This document shows positions 47,929-56,550 of a DNA stretch of 64,000 nucleotides, one piece after another; position 1 is the stretch's first letter, and every line of letters starts with the position of its first letter. The translations under genes were made by a program, and so were the position numbers. The notes beneath the pieces are model-generated. The model was not told the origin of the DNA, made no database searches, and worked only from the letters and a program-made list of their open reading frames with translations. The stretch lies in the NCBI RefSeq assembly GCF_001050375.1, contig NZ_KQ130482.1, positions 1-64,000 of the forward strand, in the 5' to 3' direction. The DNA comes from Catenovulum maritimum. GTDB lineage: Bacteria > Pseudomonadota > Gammaproteobacteria > Enterobacterales > Alteromonadaceae.

Positions 47929-49392
47929 TTAGTGCGTTTGGCACTGCTGTTGTTCCATACAAGCTGCTAACTTCTCTCTCAACTCAGCCGCTTTCGCTTG
48001 ATATTCGGCTTGATTAACCACATTTACCGTTTCATGCGGATCTTTTTTCAAGTCAAACAGCATCTCTTCGATTTGGCTGTTTTCAGCTTGATACGAAGTA
48101 AAAATAAAATCTTCCGTGACGATTGAATCACCTGCTTTAAATCGGCTGTAAATCTGCCTTTTATGGTTAACCGAAGGGGCATTAAGTACCGAAGTAAAGC
48201 TTTCGCCAGCTATATTAACTGGTGGGGTCGTCTGAGTGATCTCTGTCACTGTTGGGAAAATATCAAGTAATTCAACTAACGCATCAGTGTTCATATTTTC
48301 CTTGGTGCTTGGCCCTGCAATAATGAGTGGCACACGTAATGCGGTATCGAGCATCGTATGTTTTGTCCAGAAATTATGCTCACCTAAATGGAAGCCATGA
48401 TCACTGGTAAAAATAATCGTGGTGTTATCTCTTAAACCCAATTGGTCTATCTGTTTAACAACATCGCCCACTAATGCATCAATATAACTAACTGAAGCGT
48501 AATAACCTCGCAGAGAAGCCGTGTGAAATGTGTCACTATTGAACTCGTACTCTTTAAAGTGATAACTATGTATCTCACCTGAACCTTTAAGTGATTTAGG
48601 CGCATTTTTAGGCTGCTCGCGATGAAAAAATGGCTCAAATTTAGTTTCCGGATGTAAGTCATAGTACTTTTTCGGGGCATAAAAAGGTAAGTGGGGACGA
48701 ATAAAACCAACACTCAAGAAAAACGGCTGTTTTTTATTGGCTAACTTTTCAAGTGCGATCAGTGCTTTTTGTTTTACTTTACCGTCAGGGTAAGCTTCAT
48801 TTGCTACATCGGCAATTTCATACCAAGGCCCTTTCGGTTTTTTGGGGTTTTTCTTGTTGGCTTTTAAATACTGTTCTGAGTCCGGGTTTAAGCGGGTTGC
48901 GTGCGGTAAACCAGAAGATTGCAATTTTTCACTCCAACTTTCCTCGGCTAAATCTTGACCATTGTGAAAAATTTTGCCGATGCCCATTGTGTAATAGCCA
49001 GACTCTTTAAGCACTTGAGGCAACGACTTTGCGCCTGGGGCATCTTCTTCAGCTTTGGCTTTATAATCAATAAAGCGATTTTTAGTGGGTCTAAGGCCAG
49101 TTAACATGCTAGCACGCGAGGCACCACATACAGGCACGTTGGCATAAGCCTTGCTAAATGTTAGCCCCTGCTTTGCTAAAGCATCAATATTAGGGCTGTA
49201 TGCATTTTTATCGCCATAAGCACCTAATACCGGGCGCAAATCATCAACAATGATCATCACTATGTTATGTTGATCTGGCTTGGCTCTATTAACACTTTCG
49301 TTTTGTGTTGTGTTAGTCGCTTCTGGAGAATTGCAAGCAGACATTAGGCCTGCTAGCGCAATTGGGCATAAGATTTTTTTAATTGTGGACAT
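47929..49392 (-). CDS. Sulfatase, iduronate-2-sulfatase-like (S1_7 type)
   Basis: 487 residues with lipobox LMSAC (Cys20). Conserved blocks are NIVMIIVDDLRPVLGAYG (metal site), C89-G-A-S-R (formylglycine motif, canonical), MGIGKIFHNG, GFIRPHLPFYAPKKYYDL and FTSDHGFHLGEHNFWTKHT (second metal site). These match the iduronate-2-sulfatase-like S1_7 group found in ulvan loci. Likely location is the periplasm, anchored to a membrane, desulfating ulvan oligomers. AAGGAA precedes the ATG. It lies between the DUF1961-like gene (16 bp) and the distal PL25. No formylglycine-generating enzyme is encoded in the window. Confidence 0.9.
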   Translation of the reverse strand: MSTIKKILCPIALAGLMSACNSPEATNTTQNESVNRAKPDQHNIVMIIVDDLRPVLGAYGDKNAYSPNIDALAKQGLTFSKAYANVPVCGASRASMLTGLRPTKNRFIDYKAKAEEDAPGAKSLPQVLKESGYYTMGIGKIFHNGQDLAEESWSEKLQSSGLPHATRLNPDSEQYLKANKKNPKKPKGPWYEIADVANEAYPDGKVKQKALIALEKLANKKQPFFLSVGFIRPHLPFYAPKKYYDLHPETKFEPFFHREQPKNAPKSLKGSGEIHSYHFKEYEFNSDTFHTASLRGYYASVSYIDALVGDVVKQIDQLGLRDNTTIIFTSDHGFHLGEHNFWTKHTMLDTALRVPLIIAGPSTKENMNTDALVELLDIFPTVTEITQTTPPVNIAGESFTSVLNAPSVNHKRQIYSRFKAGDSIVTEDFIFTSYQAENSQIEEMLFDLKKDPHETVNVVNQAEYQAKAAELREKLAACMEQQQCQTH

Positions 49393-49408
49393 AAACAGTT
49401 CCTTAGAA

Positions 49409-50287
49409 TTATTTTTCAGTCAAGGTTGAAACAGTAAAGTTTTTATAGATGGCGCTACGAGTAAACATGTGGCGTAAGCCGATACGGCCTGCAGTAATTT
49501 CAGGGTGGCTAGTGGTATCCCACATTAAAACCTTACTTTGGGTTTTATTGGCAACTTTCATCCATAACTGTGTGCCTTTTTTTATCACAGTAATTTGGTG
49601 AGGAACACCTGTTTTAAATAAACCAGTGCCAAAGCTATCACCTGCTAATTCGGTGCCTTTTAAACCTTTATTATCAAGCGGCATATAACGTCGAGCACGA
49701 ACATAGTCTTTATCAGCGTCGTTGTTGGTCATGCCAAAAGCGGCATAACTAATATGGTAGGTGTTCATATTATCAAAGTAATGGCGCATGTAGGGCTCTT
49801 GTCGATAATCAGCCCAGTTCATAATATCTTTATCAAAACCTGGTGTACCTTCGCCAGTTGCTTGGAGGTATAAAATGCTGACGTAACGCACTTGGTTGTC
49901 TGTGCGGGTGTATTCATAATCAATTTTGATATCACCGTCGAAACTTTTTTTAGTCCAAACCACAAGGTGGTGTGCGTGGTTTTTCGCTTCTGGCCCGGCT
50001 TTTACATGCATGCCTTTAGGTGTGTTTTCAACGCTGCCAATAAGGCCATCTACCAACCAATGTTCTCGCCAGTTTTTATCACCGCGGTCAAACATAACTT
50101 GCTGCCAGTTAGCATTGTTTATTTGTTGGAATTGGCTTTCCTTGCTTGTTGCTTCGATTTTTTCCTCTGTGACTGTGATAGGTGCTGATTTTTGCGATTG
50201 TTCATTTTCCATCTCAGAACAGCTGACGAGCAGTAAAATTAGGCTTACTTTTATTAATGAGGTCAATCTAATTAATAATACTTTCAT
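49409..50287 (-). CDS. DUF1961-like lipoprotein
   Basis: 292 residues with lipobox LLLVSC. The body resembles DUF1961 (YesU-like) beta-jelly-roll proteins: WREHWLVDGLIGSVENTP, HLVVWTKKSFDGDIKIDYEY, VSILYLQATGEG, NTYHISYAAFGMTN and GRIGLRHMFTRSAIYKNF. The YesU relative sits in a rhamnogalacturonan locus but has no established activity that I can rely on. Here it is the second gene of a PL25/sulfatase operon, so it probably handles rhamnose-uronate oligosaccharides or binds them. It has no recognisable catalytic motif. AAGAGAA is a plausible RBS. Confidence 0.78.
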   Translation of the reverse strand: MKVLLIRLTSLIKVSLILLLVSCSEMENEQSQKSAPITVTEEKIEATSKESQFQQINNANWQQVMFDRGDKNWREHWLVDGLIGSVENTPKGMHVKAGPEAKNHAHHLVVWTKKSFDGDIKIDYEYTRTDNQVRYVSILYLQATGEGTPGFDKDIMNWADYRQEPYMRHYFDNMNTYHISYAAFGMTNNDADKDYVRARRYMPLDNKGLKGTELAGDSFGTGLFKTGVPHQITVIKKGTQLWMKVANKTQSKVLMWDTTSHPEITAGRIGLRHMFTRSAIYKNFTVSTLTEK

Positions 50288-50357
50288 AGTAATTCTCTTA
50301 TTTTTAATTTGCTTGGTATAAGCTTCTTTACCAAGCAGCTAAACCGGTCAACAAAAG

Positions 50358-51827
50358 CTAGTTCAATTTAAGTTGATAAAGAGCCTTGATATGCTCATCA
50401 GCATGGTGTGCTTCGCTCTTTACTCTTTGCACAGGACCTTTTTGACCAACAAGGTACATTTTTCTTAAATGTGAGTTGTCGATTTTTTCTGAAACCAAGA
50501 TTAATGCTTCAGGATGGGCGTTACGAATAAATGAAGATACTTGCACGCCAAAGGTTTTATCTTTTAACACCACATCGCCTTTTTTGAAGGTTTTGCCACC
50601 ATCTAGGCTGTGACGCCACGAGATCATATGAGTTTTATTTTTAGCTCGACTGGCTAACAAAGCGCTTGTTTTTATGGACGAGTGGACAATATGGTCGCCA
50701 CTAGAAATAGGTAGCTGTCCGCTTTTACTCACTAACCATTGATTACCATCCCAGCGGTAATAGTATGTCTTTTTCGGACCACCTTGGTGGCGATTTTTGT
50801 GATGCCCTTGGGCGAAAATAATATGCGGGTCACCATTTTCATCGAGATGCACTGTGCTAATACCCGTCCAATCCTCAGTGCCTTCGGTTTTGAACACTAA
50901 GGTTTTCTGGTTAGCAGTGTCGCGATCAATAGGCGTGGTAATTATCTCACCTTGAACATTGCGCCATTGTCCGGTTTTGGTGTCCATTTGCATATAATAA
51001 CCATTGCTGCGCTCACCTAAATGTTTACCGTTAGCATGGTTATTACCGCAGCGATGATAAATGTAAGCCAAGGCGATGGTATCGTTGGCTTCCTCAGAAA
51101 AATAACCATACCAAGAATCTACTCCTAAACCGTCAGCGCGTTTCTTTGGTTGCATCACTGATACTCTTTCACCAAATGTTCGACCGTGGTCTGTTGATTT
51201 TTGGTAAACCCAATGACTTTGATGTGCGCCATGCCGATAAAACAGGTAAAGATCACCATTACTGGTTTTTACCCATTGATTGTATGTGCCAAACGGTGAG
51301 ACATTATCAAGCTCTTGCCACTCGGTAATGTCGTATGGCCGTTTCGAAACAATATGTTTTAACTTACCGTAGTTGTAGTTACCCATATCATTTTCGCCCA
51401 TCTCAGGTGTACCACCATGACCACCAAAAGCAATATGGATATAACCTAGATCATCAATAATCAGTGCAGGTTTACCGTGGTTATCAATTTTACGTTTTGG
51501 GTCTTTACCCATTTCACTGGTGCCCGCTTTGATTGGACCTAACCATTTTTTTGTTTTGTGGTTGTAAGCGGCAACATAAGGGTCTTCAAGTAACCCTTGG
51601 TAGGTAACATAAGTTACACCGTTTACATGCTCACCCGCAGGGTGTTGCAAAGTTGCCACTGGATTACTTAAGCCGGTATCCGTGAAATAATCAGCTTTAT
51701 TCATGTGAGCAGAAGCTTGATCAGTATTTTGATTGGCTGATTGCTGGCTGTCATTATTGGTATTTTTACAGCCACTTAAACCAATTGTGCAAGTCAAAAT
51801 TAAACAGGTAAATTTTATCATTTTCAT
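50358..51827 (-). CDS. PL25-type ulvan lyase lipoprotein
   Basis: 489 residues with lipobox IGLSGC. The same PL25-type propeller as the 46457 gene: KIDNHGKPALIIDDLG (His117), IHIAFGGHGG (His137), FYRHGAHQSHWVYQKSTDHG and YYYRWDGNQW. It is the first gene of the operon and lies 49 bp after G-run motif e, so it is probably the most strongly expressed. The start region has ATG at codons 1 and 3 and no strong RBS. Probable role: surface or periplasmic cleavage of ulvan into unsaturated oligosaccharides for the GH88 enzyme encoded at 54813. Confidence 0.83.
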   Translation of the reverse strand: MKMIKFTCLILTCTIGLSGCKNTNNDSQQSANQNTDQASAHMNKADYFTDTGLSNPVATLQHPAGEHVNGVTYVTYQGLLEDPYVAAYNHKTKKWLGPIKAGTSEMGKDPKRKIDNHGKPALIIDDLGYIHIAFGGHGGTPEMGENDMGNYNYGKLKHIVSKRPYDITEWQELDNVSPFGTYNQWVKTSNGDLYLFYRHGAHQSHWVYQKSTDHGRTFGERVSVMQPKKRADGLGVDSWYGYFSEEANDTIALAYIYHRCGNNHANGKHLGERSNGYYMQMDTKTGQWRNVQGEIITTPIDRDTANQKTLVFKTEGTEDWTGISTVHLDENGDPHIIFAQGHHKNRHQGGPKKTYYYRWDGNQWLVSKSGQLPISSGDHIVHSSIKTSALLASRAKNKTHMISWRHSLDGGKTFKKGDVVLKDKTFGVQVSSFIRNAHPEALILVSEKIDNSHLRKMYLVGQKGPVQRVKSEAHHADEHIKALYQLKLN

Positions 51828-51875
51828 AACTATTCGTTTATTAGTTAGTATTGATAAGATAAGCGCCTAACTTGT

Positions 51876-51890
51876 AAAATTACTACCCCT
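51876..51890 (-). promoter_or_regulatory. G-run regulatory motif, copy e
   Basis: The minus strand reads AGGGGTAGTAATTTT, 49 bp before the PL25 start. It is identical in its GGGGTAGTAATTTT core to copy c across the divergent region. Confidence 0.5.
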
Positions 51891-52247
51891 CTCGCACAAC
51901 TTAAAATTTTTACTCTGTGTAAAAATGACGATTCTCAGCACTTTTAGCGCTAGATAAAAATCAGATATATTTATTAAGTTATTGATATCATATGTTTTTA
52001 TATAACAATAAGTACATTTCTTAAAATAAATCTAATTTGCGCATCTAATAGCTGGCGATTACTAACGAATTCAACTCAATTATCAGCAAAAATGCCCTCA
52101 AGAAAGCAAGTTTTTACCCAAAGTTGATGTCAGTTATTACAGCCCCTAACAAATAGCGCTCCAGCTAGCAACCAAACGAAAATACCTTAGGGCTTTGTGG
52201 GATTTGACTATTGGCATAAAGCTTCACTCCAAATTATTACAAATTAA

Positions 52248-52261
52248 GGGGTAGTAATTTT
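52248..52261 (+). promoter_or_regulatory. G-run regulatory motif, copy c
   Basis: The site reads GGGGTAGTAATTTT, 185 bp before the PL28-like gene and pointing toward it. Confidence 0.5.
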
Positions 52262-52445
52262 CGCCTTATGCTGCTTTTCCTAAATAAGGGGAGCTTCACA
52301 TGGTAACAAGCCATTAAAAATCCCTAAATCAAAGCTGGGAACTGGATTGATTTCAACGTTCTCAGATTGATACTGCAAGCAATGGCTTAATTCATTCTTG
52401 TGGCGAAAACAAAAAACGTAATACCTATAATTTACAGAGAAATAA

Positions 52446-53309
52446 ATGAAAAAAGTAAACCGCTTTCTGGCCTTGCTGACGCTAATTAGCCAGCCCGTTT
52501 CAGCTAATGTTATTTGGTCAGCAGATCCAAACCAAAGTACGAATATTAGTAACTATTTTAAACGCTTCGATGACGGTAACTACCCACAAGATTATTGTGT
52601 TAGTAAAGGTGATGAAAAAGGTGTCCCGTCCTCAACGGTAAGCATTTTCAACGACATGGAGCGAGGAAAAGTGTGGAAAATAAACAAACCAATTGGCCGA
52701 AAACGCGGAGAGTTTGCAAGATTTGAAGGCAAGGTGAACACCTTATCCCCTAAAGAAGGCGACGATATATATATCGCATGGGATTGGAAAATCGACACCG
52801 CTGACGGTAAAAAGATAGATAAAGAAGTCACGGTTTTTCAGTGGAAGTCAGCCAGTCCACATAACCAAAATTATCCAATAAATTTAGAGTACGACGGTGA
52901 TTTAACCCTAAATGCTTGGGGCGCAGATTACCAAGGCAATCAAAGTTATTCAGCTCGTCGAACGATATTATGGCGCCAAGCGATACCACAAAATCAATGG
53001 GTGTCATTTATTGTAAGGATTAAGGTCAATAAAAATGACCATGGCGGTTTAGTAGAGTTCTGGTTCAACGGAGAAAAGCAAACTTTAGCCAACCTAAAGT
53101 CACAATCTTATCAGGTGAAATTATCAGACGATAAAAAAACAGCCTTTCATCGCACTAATGACGGCCGCTTTGTTTATCCCAAGTGGGGCGCCTATAACAA
53201 AAAGTCCTGTAAATATGACATCAATGCTTATTTTCATAATATGAAAGTAAGCACCAGCCTTTCTGAGTTAATAAAAGTTGGCAAAGAGAAAAAGCCTTAT
53301 GCTAAGTAG
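52446..53309 (+). CDS. Jelly-roll polysaccharide lyase, PL28-like ulvan lyase candidate
   Basis: 287 residues with a Sec signal peptide (1-20, QPVSA-N) and no lipobox, so probably released. The body is a jelly roll of heparin-lyase/PL20/PL28 style: FARFEGKVNTL, DDIYIAWDWKID, VTVFQWKSASPHNQNYPI, NQWVSFIVRIKVN, HGGLVEFWFNGEKQ and FVYPKWGAYN. It has the size and layout of PL28 ulvan lyases, which act on ulvan at glucuronate or iduronate sites. The family label is likely but not proved. Its stop overlaps the start of the Tat sulfatase by 11 bp, indicating translational coupling. AGAGA precedes the ATG. It heads the 52446-59655 operon. Confidence 0.75.
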   Translation: MKKVNRFLALLTLISQPVSANVIWSADPNQSTNISNYFKRFDDGNYPQDYCVSKGDEKGVPSSTVSIFNDMERGKVWKINKPIGRKRGEFARFEGKVNTLSPKEGDDIYIAWDWKIDTADGKKIDKEVTVFQWKSASPHNQNYPINLEYDGDLTLNAWGADYQGNQSYSARRTILWRQAIPQNQWVSFIVRIKVNKNDHGGLVEFWFNGEKQTLANLKSQSYQVKLSDDKKTAFHRTNDGRFVYPKWGAYNKKSCKYDINAYFHNMKVSTSLSELIKVGKEKKPYAK

Positions 53310-54771
53310 ACGAAATTTTATTCTAAGCTCTGCGTGTTGTGCAACAGCAGCACTCACCCCTTTTCAAGTGATGAGCCAACTCAAGCAAGAGTATCCTAAT
53401 GTATTAATGTTGATTGTTGATGATCTCAACGATTGGGTTGGCGCCATGGGAGGACATCCAAATAGCAAAACCCCAAACATAGATAAACTCGCCAACCAAG
53501 GGACACTATTTACCAATGCCCACGCCCCTGCACCTTTATGTGGCCCTTCACGCGCTAGCATAATGACAGGCCTGGCGCCTTCAACGACAGGAATTTATGG
53601 CCACATCCGTGATAATGATATTCGCAAGGTCAACGACAAAACTGCACATTCTCAGTTTTTAAGTGAATACTTCAAACAGCATGGTTATTACACTGCTGCA
53701 GTCGGTAAAGTTTTTCATGAAGCAATTGTTGATGGCAGTTTTGACGATTTTGGAGGCCGTCATAAAGGGTTTGGACCCGCTCCTGCCAAAAACTTGAAGT
53801 GGGCTCAAGCTAAAACCAGTACAGACTGGGGACCATTTCCTGAGCGTGATGAGCAAATGCCAGATTTTGAATCTGCGCACTGGATAGCCAACAAATTAAA
53901 ACAACAACACGATAAACCTTTTTTCATGGCTTGCGGATTTTTACGACCTCATGTGCCATGGCATGTGCCGCAAAAATGGTTTGATTTACATCCAGTAAAA
54001 GACTTATACCTGCCACCCTATATGAGAGACGATTTACAAGACGTGCCTGAAATTGCCCGTTTGATCTCCGATCATCCCATGATGCCAACAACCAAATGGG
54101 CACTAGAAAATGGTGAATACCGTAATATCGTTCAAGCTTATCTTGCTAGTGTCTCATTTGTTGATTCCATGGTTGGGATTGTTTTAGACGCACTTGAAAG
54201 CAGCCAATACGCTAACAATACCGCCGTTGTCTTGTGGGGCGATCATGGTTATCACTTAGGTGAAAAAGATAAATTCGCCAAAATGACTTTGTGGGAACGA
54301 GCCACCCGCACGCCACTTATTATCAAGCCACCAAAGCAGTCAAATAAACAAGTCAGTCATAAACCCGTCAGCTTACTCGACCTATATCCAACCTTAGTGA
54401 AGATGTGTGGTTTACCTGAAAACCTTAATAATGAAGGTCAAGATCTAACCCCTTTATTGCATAACCCCAATGCGCCTTGGCAGCATGCTGCAATCACCAC
54501 CTATGGTGAAAATAACCATGCGGTAAAAACGGAGCGTTATCGTTATATACGTTACGAAGATGGTTCAGAAGAGCTTTACGATCACCAGGTAGATAAAGAG
54601 GAATGGCGCAACGTGGCCAATGATCCAGCCTACCAAAAAGTCAAAACAGAACTTGCCAAACATCTACCGCACGTTAATGAAAAATGGACAAAATATTCCG
54701 CCTACAGAAGCAATGCTTATTTTAGCCAAAAAACCAAAGAAGCCGGCTGGCAAGAAACCCACAACAAATAA
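53299..54771 (+). CDS. Sulfatase with Tat signal (iduronate-2-sulfatase-like)
   Basis: 490 residues from the ATG at 53299. The N-terminus MLSRRNFILSSACCATA is a twin-arginine signal that fits this start better than the upstream ATG at 53278. Motifs are NVLMLIVDDLNDWVGAMGG, C81-G-P-S-R (canonical formylglycine site), AVGKVFHEA, GFLRPHVPWHVPQKWFDL and LWGDHGYHLGEKDKFAKMT. Export in folded form would let the cysteine be oxidised in the cytoplasm first. It overlaps the lyase gene before it by 11 bp and is followed 41 bp later by GH88. Likely an ulvan-oligosaccharide sulfatase, class S1_7-like; the position of the cleaved sulfate is unknown. Confidence 0.9.
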   Translation: MLSRRNFILSSACCATAALTPFQVMSQLKQEYPNVLMLIVDDLNDWVGAMGGHPNSKTPNIDKLANQGTLFTNAHAPAPLCGPSRASIMTGLAPSTTGIYGHIRDNDIRKVNDKTAHSQFLSEYFKQHGYYTAAVGKVFHEAIVDGSFDDFGGRHKGFGPAPAKNLKWAQAKTSTDWGPFPERDEQMPDFESAHWIANKLKQQHDKPFFMACGFLRPHVPWHVPQKWFDLHPVKDLYLPPYMRDDLQDVPEIARLISDHPMMPTTKWALENGEYRNIVQAYLASVSFVDSMVGIVLDALESSQYANNTAVVLWGDHGYHLGEKDKFAKMTLWERATRTPLIIKPPKQSNKQVSHKPVSLLDLYPTLVKMCGLPENLNNEGQDLTPLLHNPNAPWQHAAITTYGENNHAVKTERYRYIRYEDGSEELYDHQVDKEEWRNVANDPAYQKVKTELAKHLPHVNEKWTKYSAYRSNAYFSQKTKEAGWQETHNK

Positions 54772-54812
54772 TGTTAAAGCGTTTGAGTTAACTTTAATTA
54801 ATCGGAACTACC

Positions 54813-56486
54813 ATGAGAAAACTTAATTTAATCACAACTGTCATTTCAACTTTATTAGTCACTGGCTGCTCAAAGCAGCCAGAGGCTAACGACCAGCTTG
54901 AACAAGAAATAGCAAGTAAAACAAAGGCGGTAAATTTTTCAGTCGCAGATGCGAGAGATAATTTAAGCTTTGCCAAAAATCAATATTTGAAGATGATAGA
55001 ACATATTGAAAACAAGCGGCATCAATATAACCGACCGGAATGTGAACAAAATCCCAGCATGATTTGCATTCCAAGATCGCAAGAGCACGGCGGTATATTT
55101 ATGGAAAAATACGCCAAATGGACCAACGGCTTTTTTCCTGGTTTGATGTGGAAATTACTAGCCAATAAACAAGAAATTAATTGGGATGAAGGTGAGGAAC
55201 ACAAACTATACGAAAGTGCCAAGTATTTTCAACAAGCTTTAGCAGCTGACGCCACTTTAGCCTCCACCCATGACTTAGGGTTTATGCTTTATGATTCATT
55301 CGGTGAAGCTTTGCATTATGAAGGATTAGACTCGGCAACCCGCCAACAATACATTCAACTACTTGATACTGGCCGTGCAACTTTAGCAACTCGGTTCAGT
55401 GAAGAAAAAGGCGTAATCAAGTCATGGGATTTCGCACCGCATATGAAACTAACAACAATGGAAAATGGAGAACAAAAAGTTAACCTATACTCCTTGTCCG
55501 ACCCATGGACATTCCCAGTTATCATCGACAACATGATGAATTTAGAATACCTATTCGATAGTGATGTAGCAAGCTATCATCAAATTGCCTTTAGCCATGC
55601 ACAACAAACCATGGTTAATCACTATTTTTACGATGAAGCCGATACTGCAAAACAATACCCTTTGTCATATCACGTATTTGACTACGGTGAAAACAAACCA
55701 GGCAACTGGCAAGGTTTAGGCAATGTGTCAGCTTGGGCACGAGGTCAAGGTTGGTCGCTGTATGGGTATTTAACGGTTGTTGAGGCTATGTCTCGCGCAA
55801 AAACAGACTTAAGCAAATACCCAAATTTTGAAGCACACTTGCATCGCTTGCTTGCTACGGTCGAACATTTATTGGGGAACGAATATGTTCCTTACTGGGA
55901 TTTTTGGGCAGCAAGAGACAATGCCTATGAATATGCTGAAAATGTTTCACCAAATACCGCTATTTATTCAGGTATTTTAGAACTATGCGCAAAACGTTTA
56001 GAAGATCACATCACACCATACAAGGGTTACCGACCACAAGAGTTACAAGCTTCAATGTTGTCAGAAGAATCACTCAAACGTTTAGCTGGTAAGCAAAACT
56101 GGTATGGTGAGGATGTTATCCAAGGCGATAAACTCGTACCGTGTGGCTCAAAGCCATATCCAGAAAGTCATCAAAAAATACCAAGAGATACATCTGCATC
56201 AGCGCTTTTCGCTTCAGCATTCTACCGCTTTGCAACTATTACTGATGACGCACAACTAAGCAAAAGATACGCAAATTTAGCAGACAAAATCATGTTGGAA
56301 TTGACACAAAATTATCGTACGGATAACAACAAGACTCGAGAAAACAGCTTAGATTTTGGATTTATATTAGCTGAGGCGACCGGAAACATGGGGAGTGCAG
56401 GTGAAATTGATACACCAATTGTTTACGGCGACTTTTATTTTGTAGAAGCCAATATCCGTAAAATTGCATATGAGTTAAGTCACTAA
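54813..56486 (+). CDS. GH88 unsaturated glucuronyl hydrolase lipoprotein
   Basis: 557 residues with lipobox LLVTGC. The (alpha/alpha)6 fold of GH88 is indicated by KWTNGFFPGLMWKL, STHDLGFMLYDSFG (Asp154, matching the catalytic Asp of the HDxGF motif), SDPWTFPVIIDNMMNLEYLF, VSAWARGQGWSLYGY and DTSASALFASAFYRF. The enzyme hydrates the 4,5-unsaturated uronate left by PL24, PL25 and PL28-like lyases and frees the remaining sugar. At about 557 residues it is longer than cytoplasmic GH88 (about 380), with extra insertions near 440-470. GGAA precedes the ATG. GH105 would be the alternative family, but the ARGQGW and HDLGF motifs favour GH88. Confidence 0.87.
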   Translation: MRKLNLITTVISTLLVTGCSKQPEANDQLEQEIASKTKAVNFSVADARDNLSFAKNQYLKMIEHIENKRHQYNRPECEQNPSMICIPRSQEHGGIFMEKYAKWTNGFFPGLMWKLLANKQEINWDEGEEHKLYESAKYFQQALAADATLASTHDLGFMLYDSFGEALHYEGLDSATRQQYIQLLDTGRATLATRFSEEKGVIKSWDFAPHMKLTTMENGEQKVNLYSLSDPWTFPVIIDNMMNLEYLFDSDVASYHQIAFSHAQQTMVNHYFYDEADTAKQYPLSYHVFDYGENKPGNWQGLGNVSAWARGQGWSLYGYLTVVEAMSRAKTDLSKYPNFEAHLHRLLATVEHLLGNEYVPYWDFWAARDNAYEYAENVSPNTAIYSGILELCAKRLEDHITPYKGYRPQELQASMLSEESLKRLAGKQNWYGEDVIQGDKLVPCGSKPYPESHQKIPRDTSASALFASAFYRFATITDDAQLSKRYANLADKIMLELTQNYRTDNNKTRENSLDFGFILAEATGNMGSAGEIDTPIVYGDFYFVEANIRKIAYELSH

Positions 56487-56550
56487 ATCAGATTATAGCG
56501 CGCCACCATGTGGAGTTATTCTCACTTATTAATATAGGGTTAAAAATAAA

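Larger units (their letters stand above)
51828..52445. other. Divergent control region of the PL25 and PL28-like operons
   Basis: 618 bp holding two oppositely oriented G-run motifs (e at 51876-51890, minus; c at 52248-52261, plus), each pointing at its own operon. The middle is AT-rich. No gene is seen. Confidence 0.55.
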
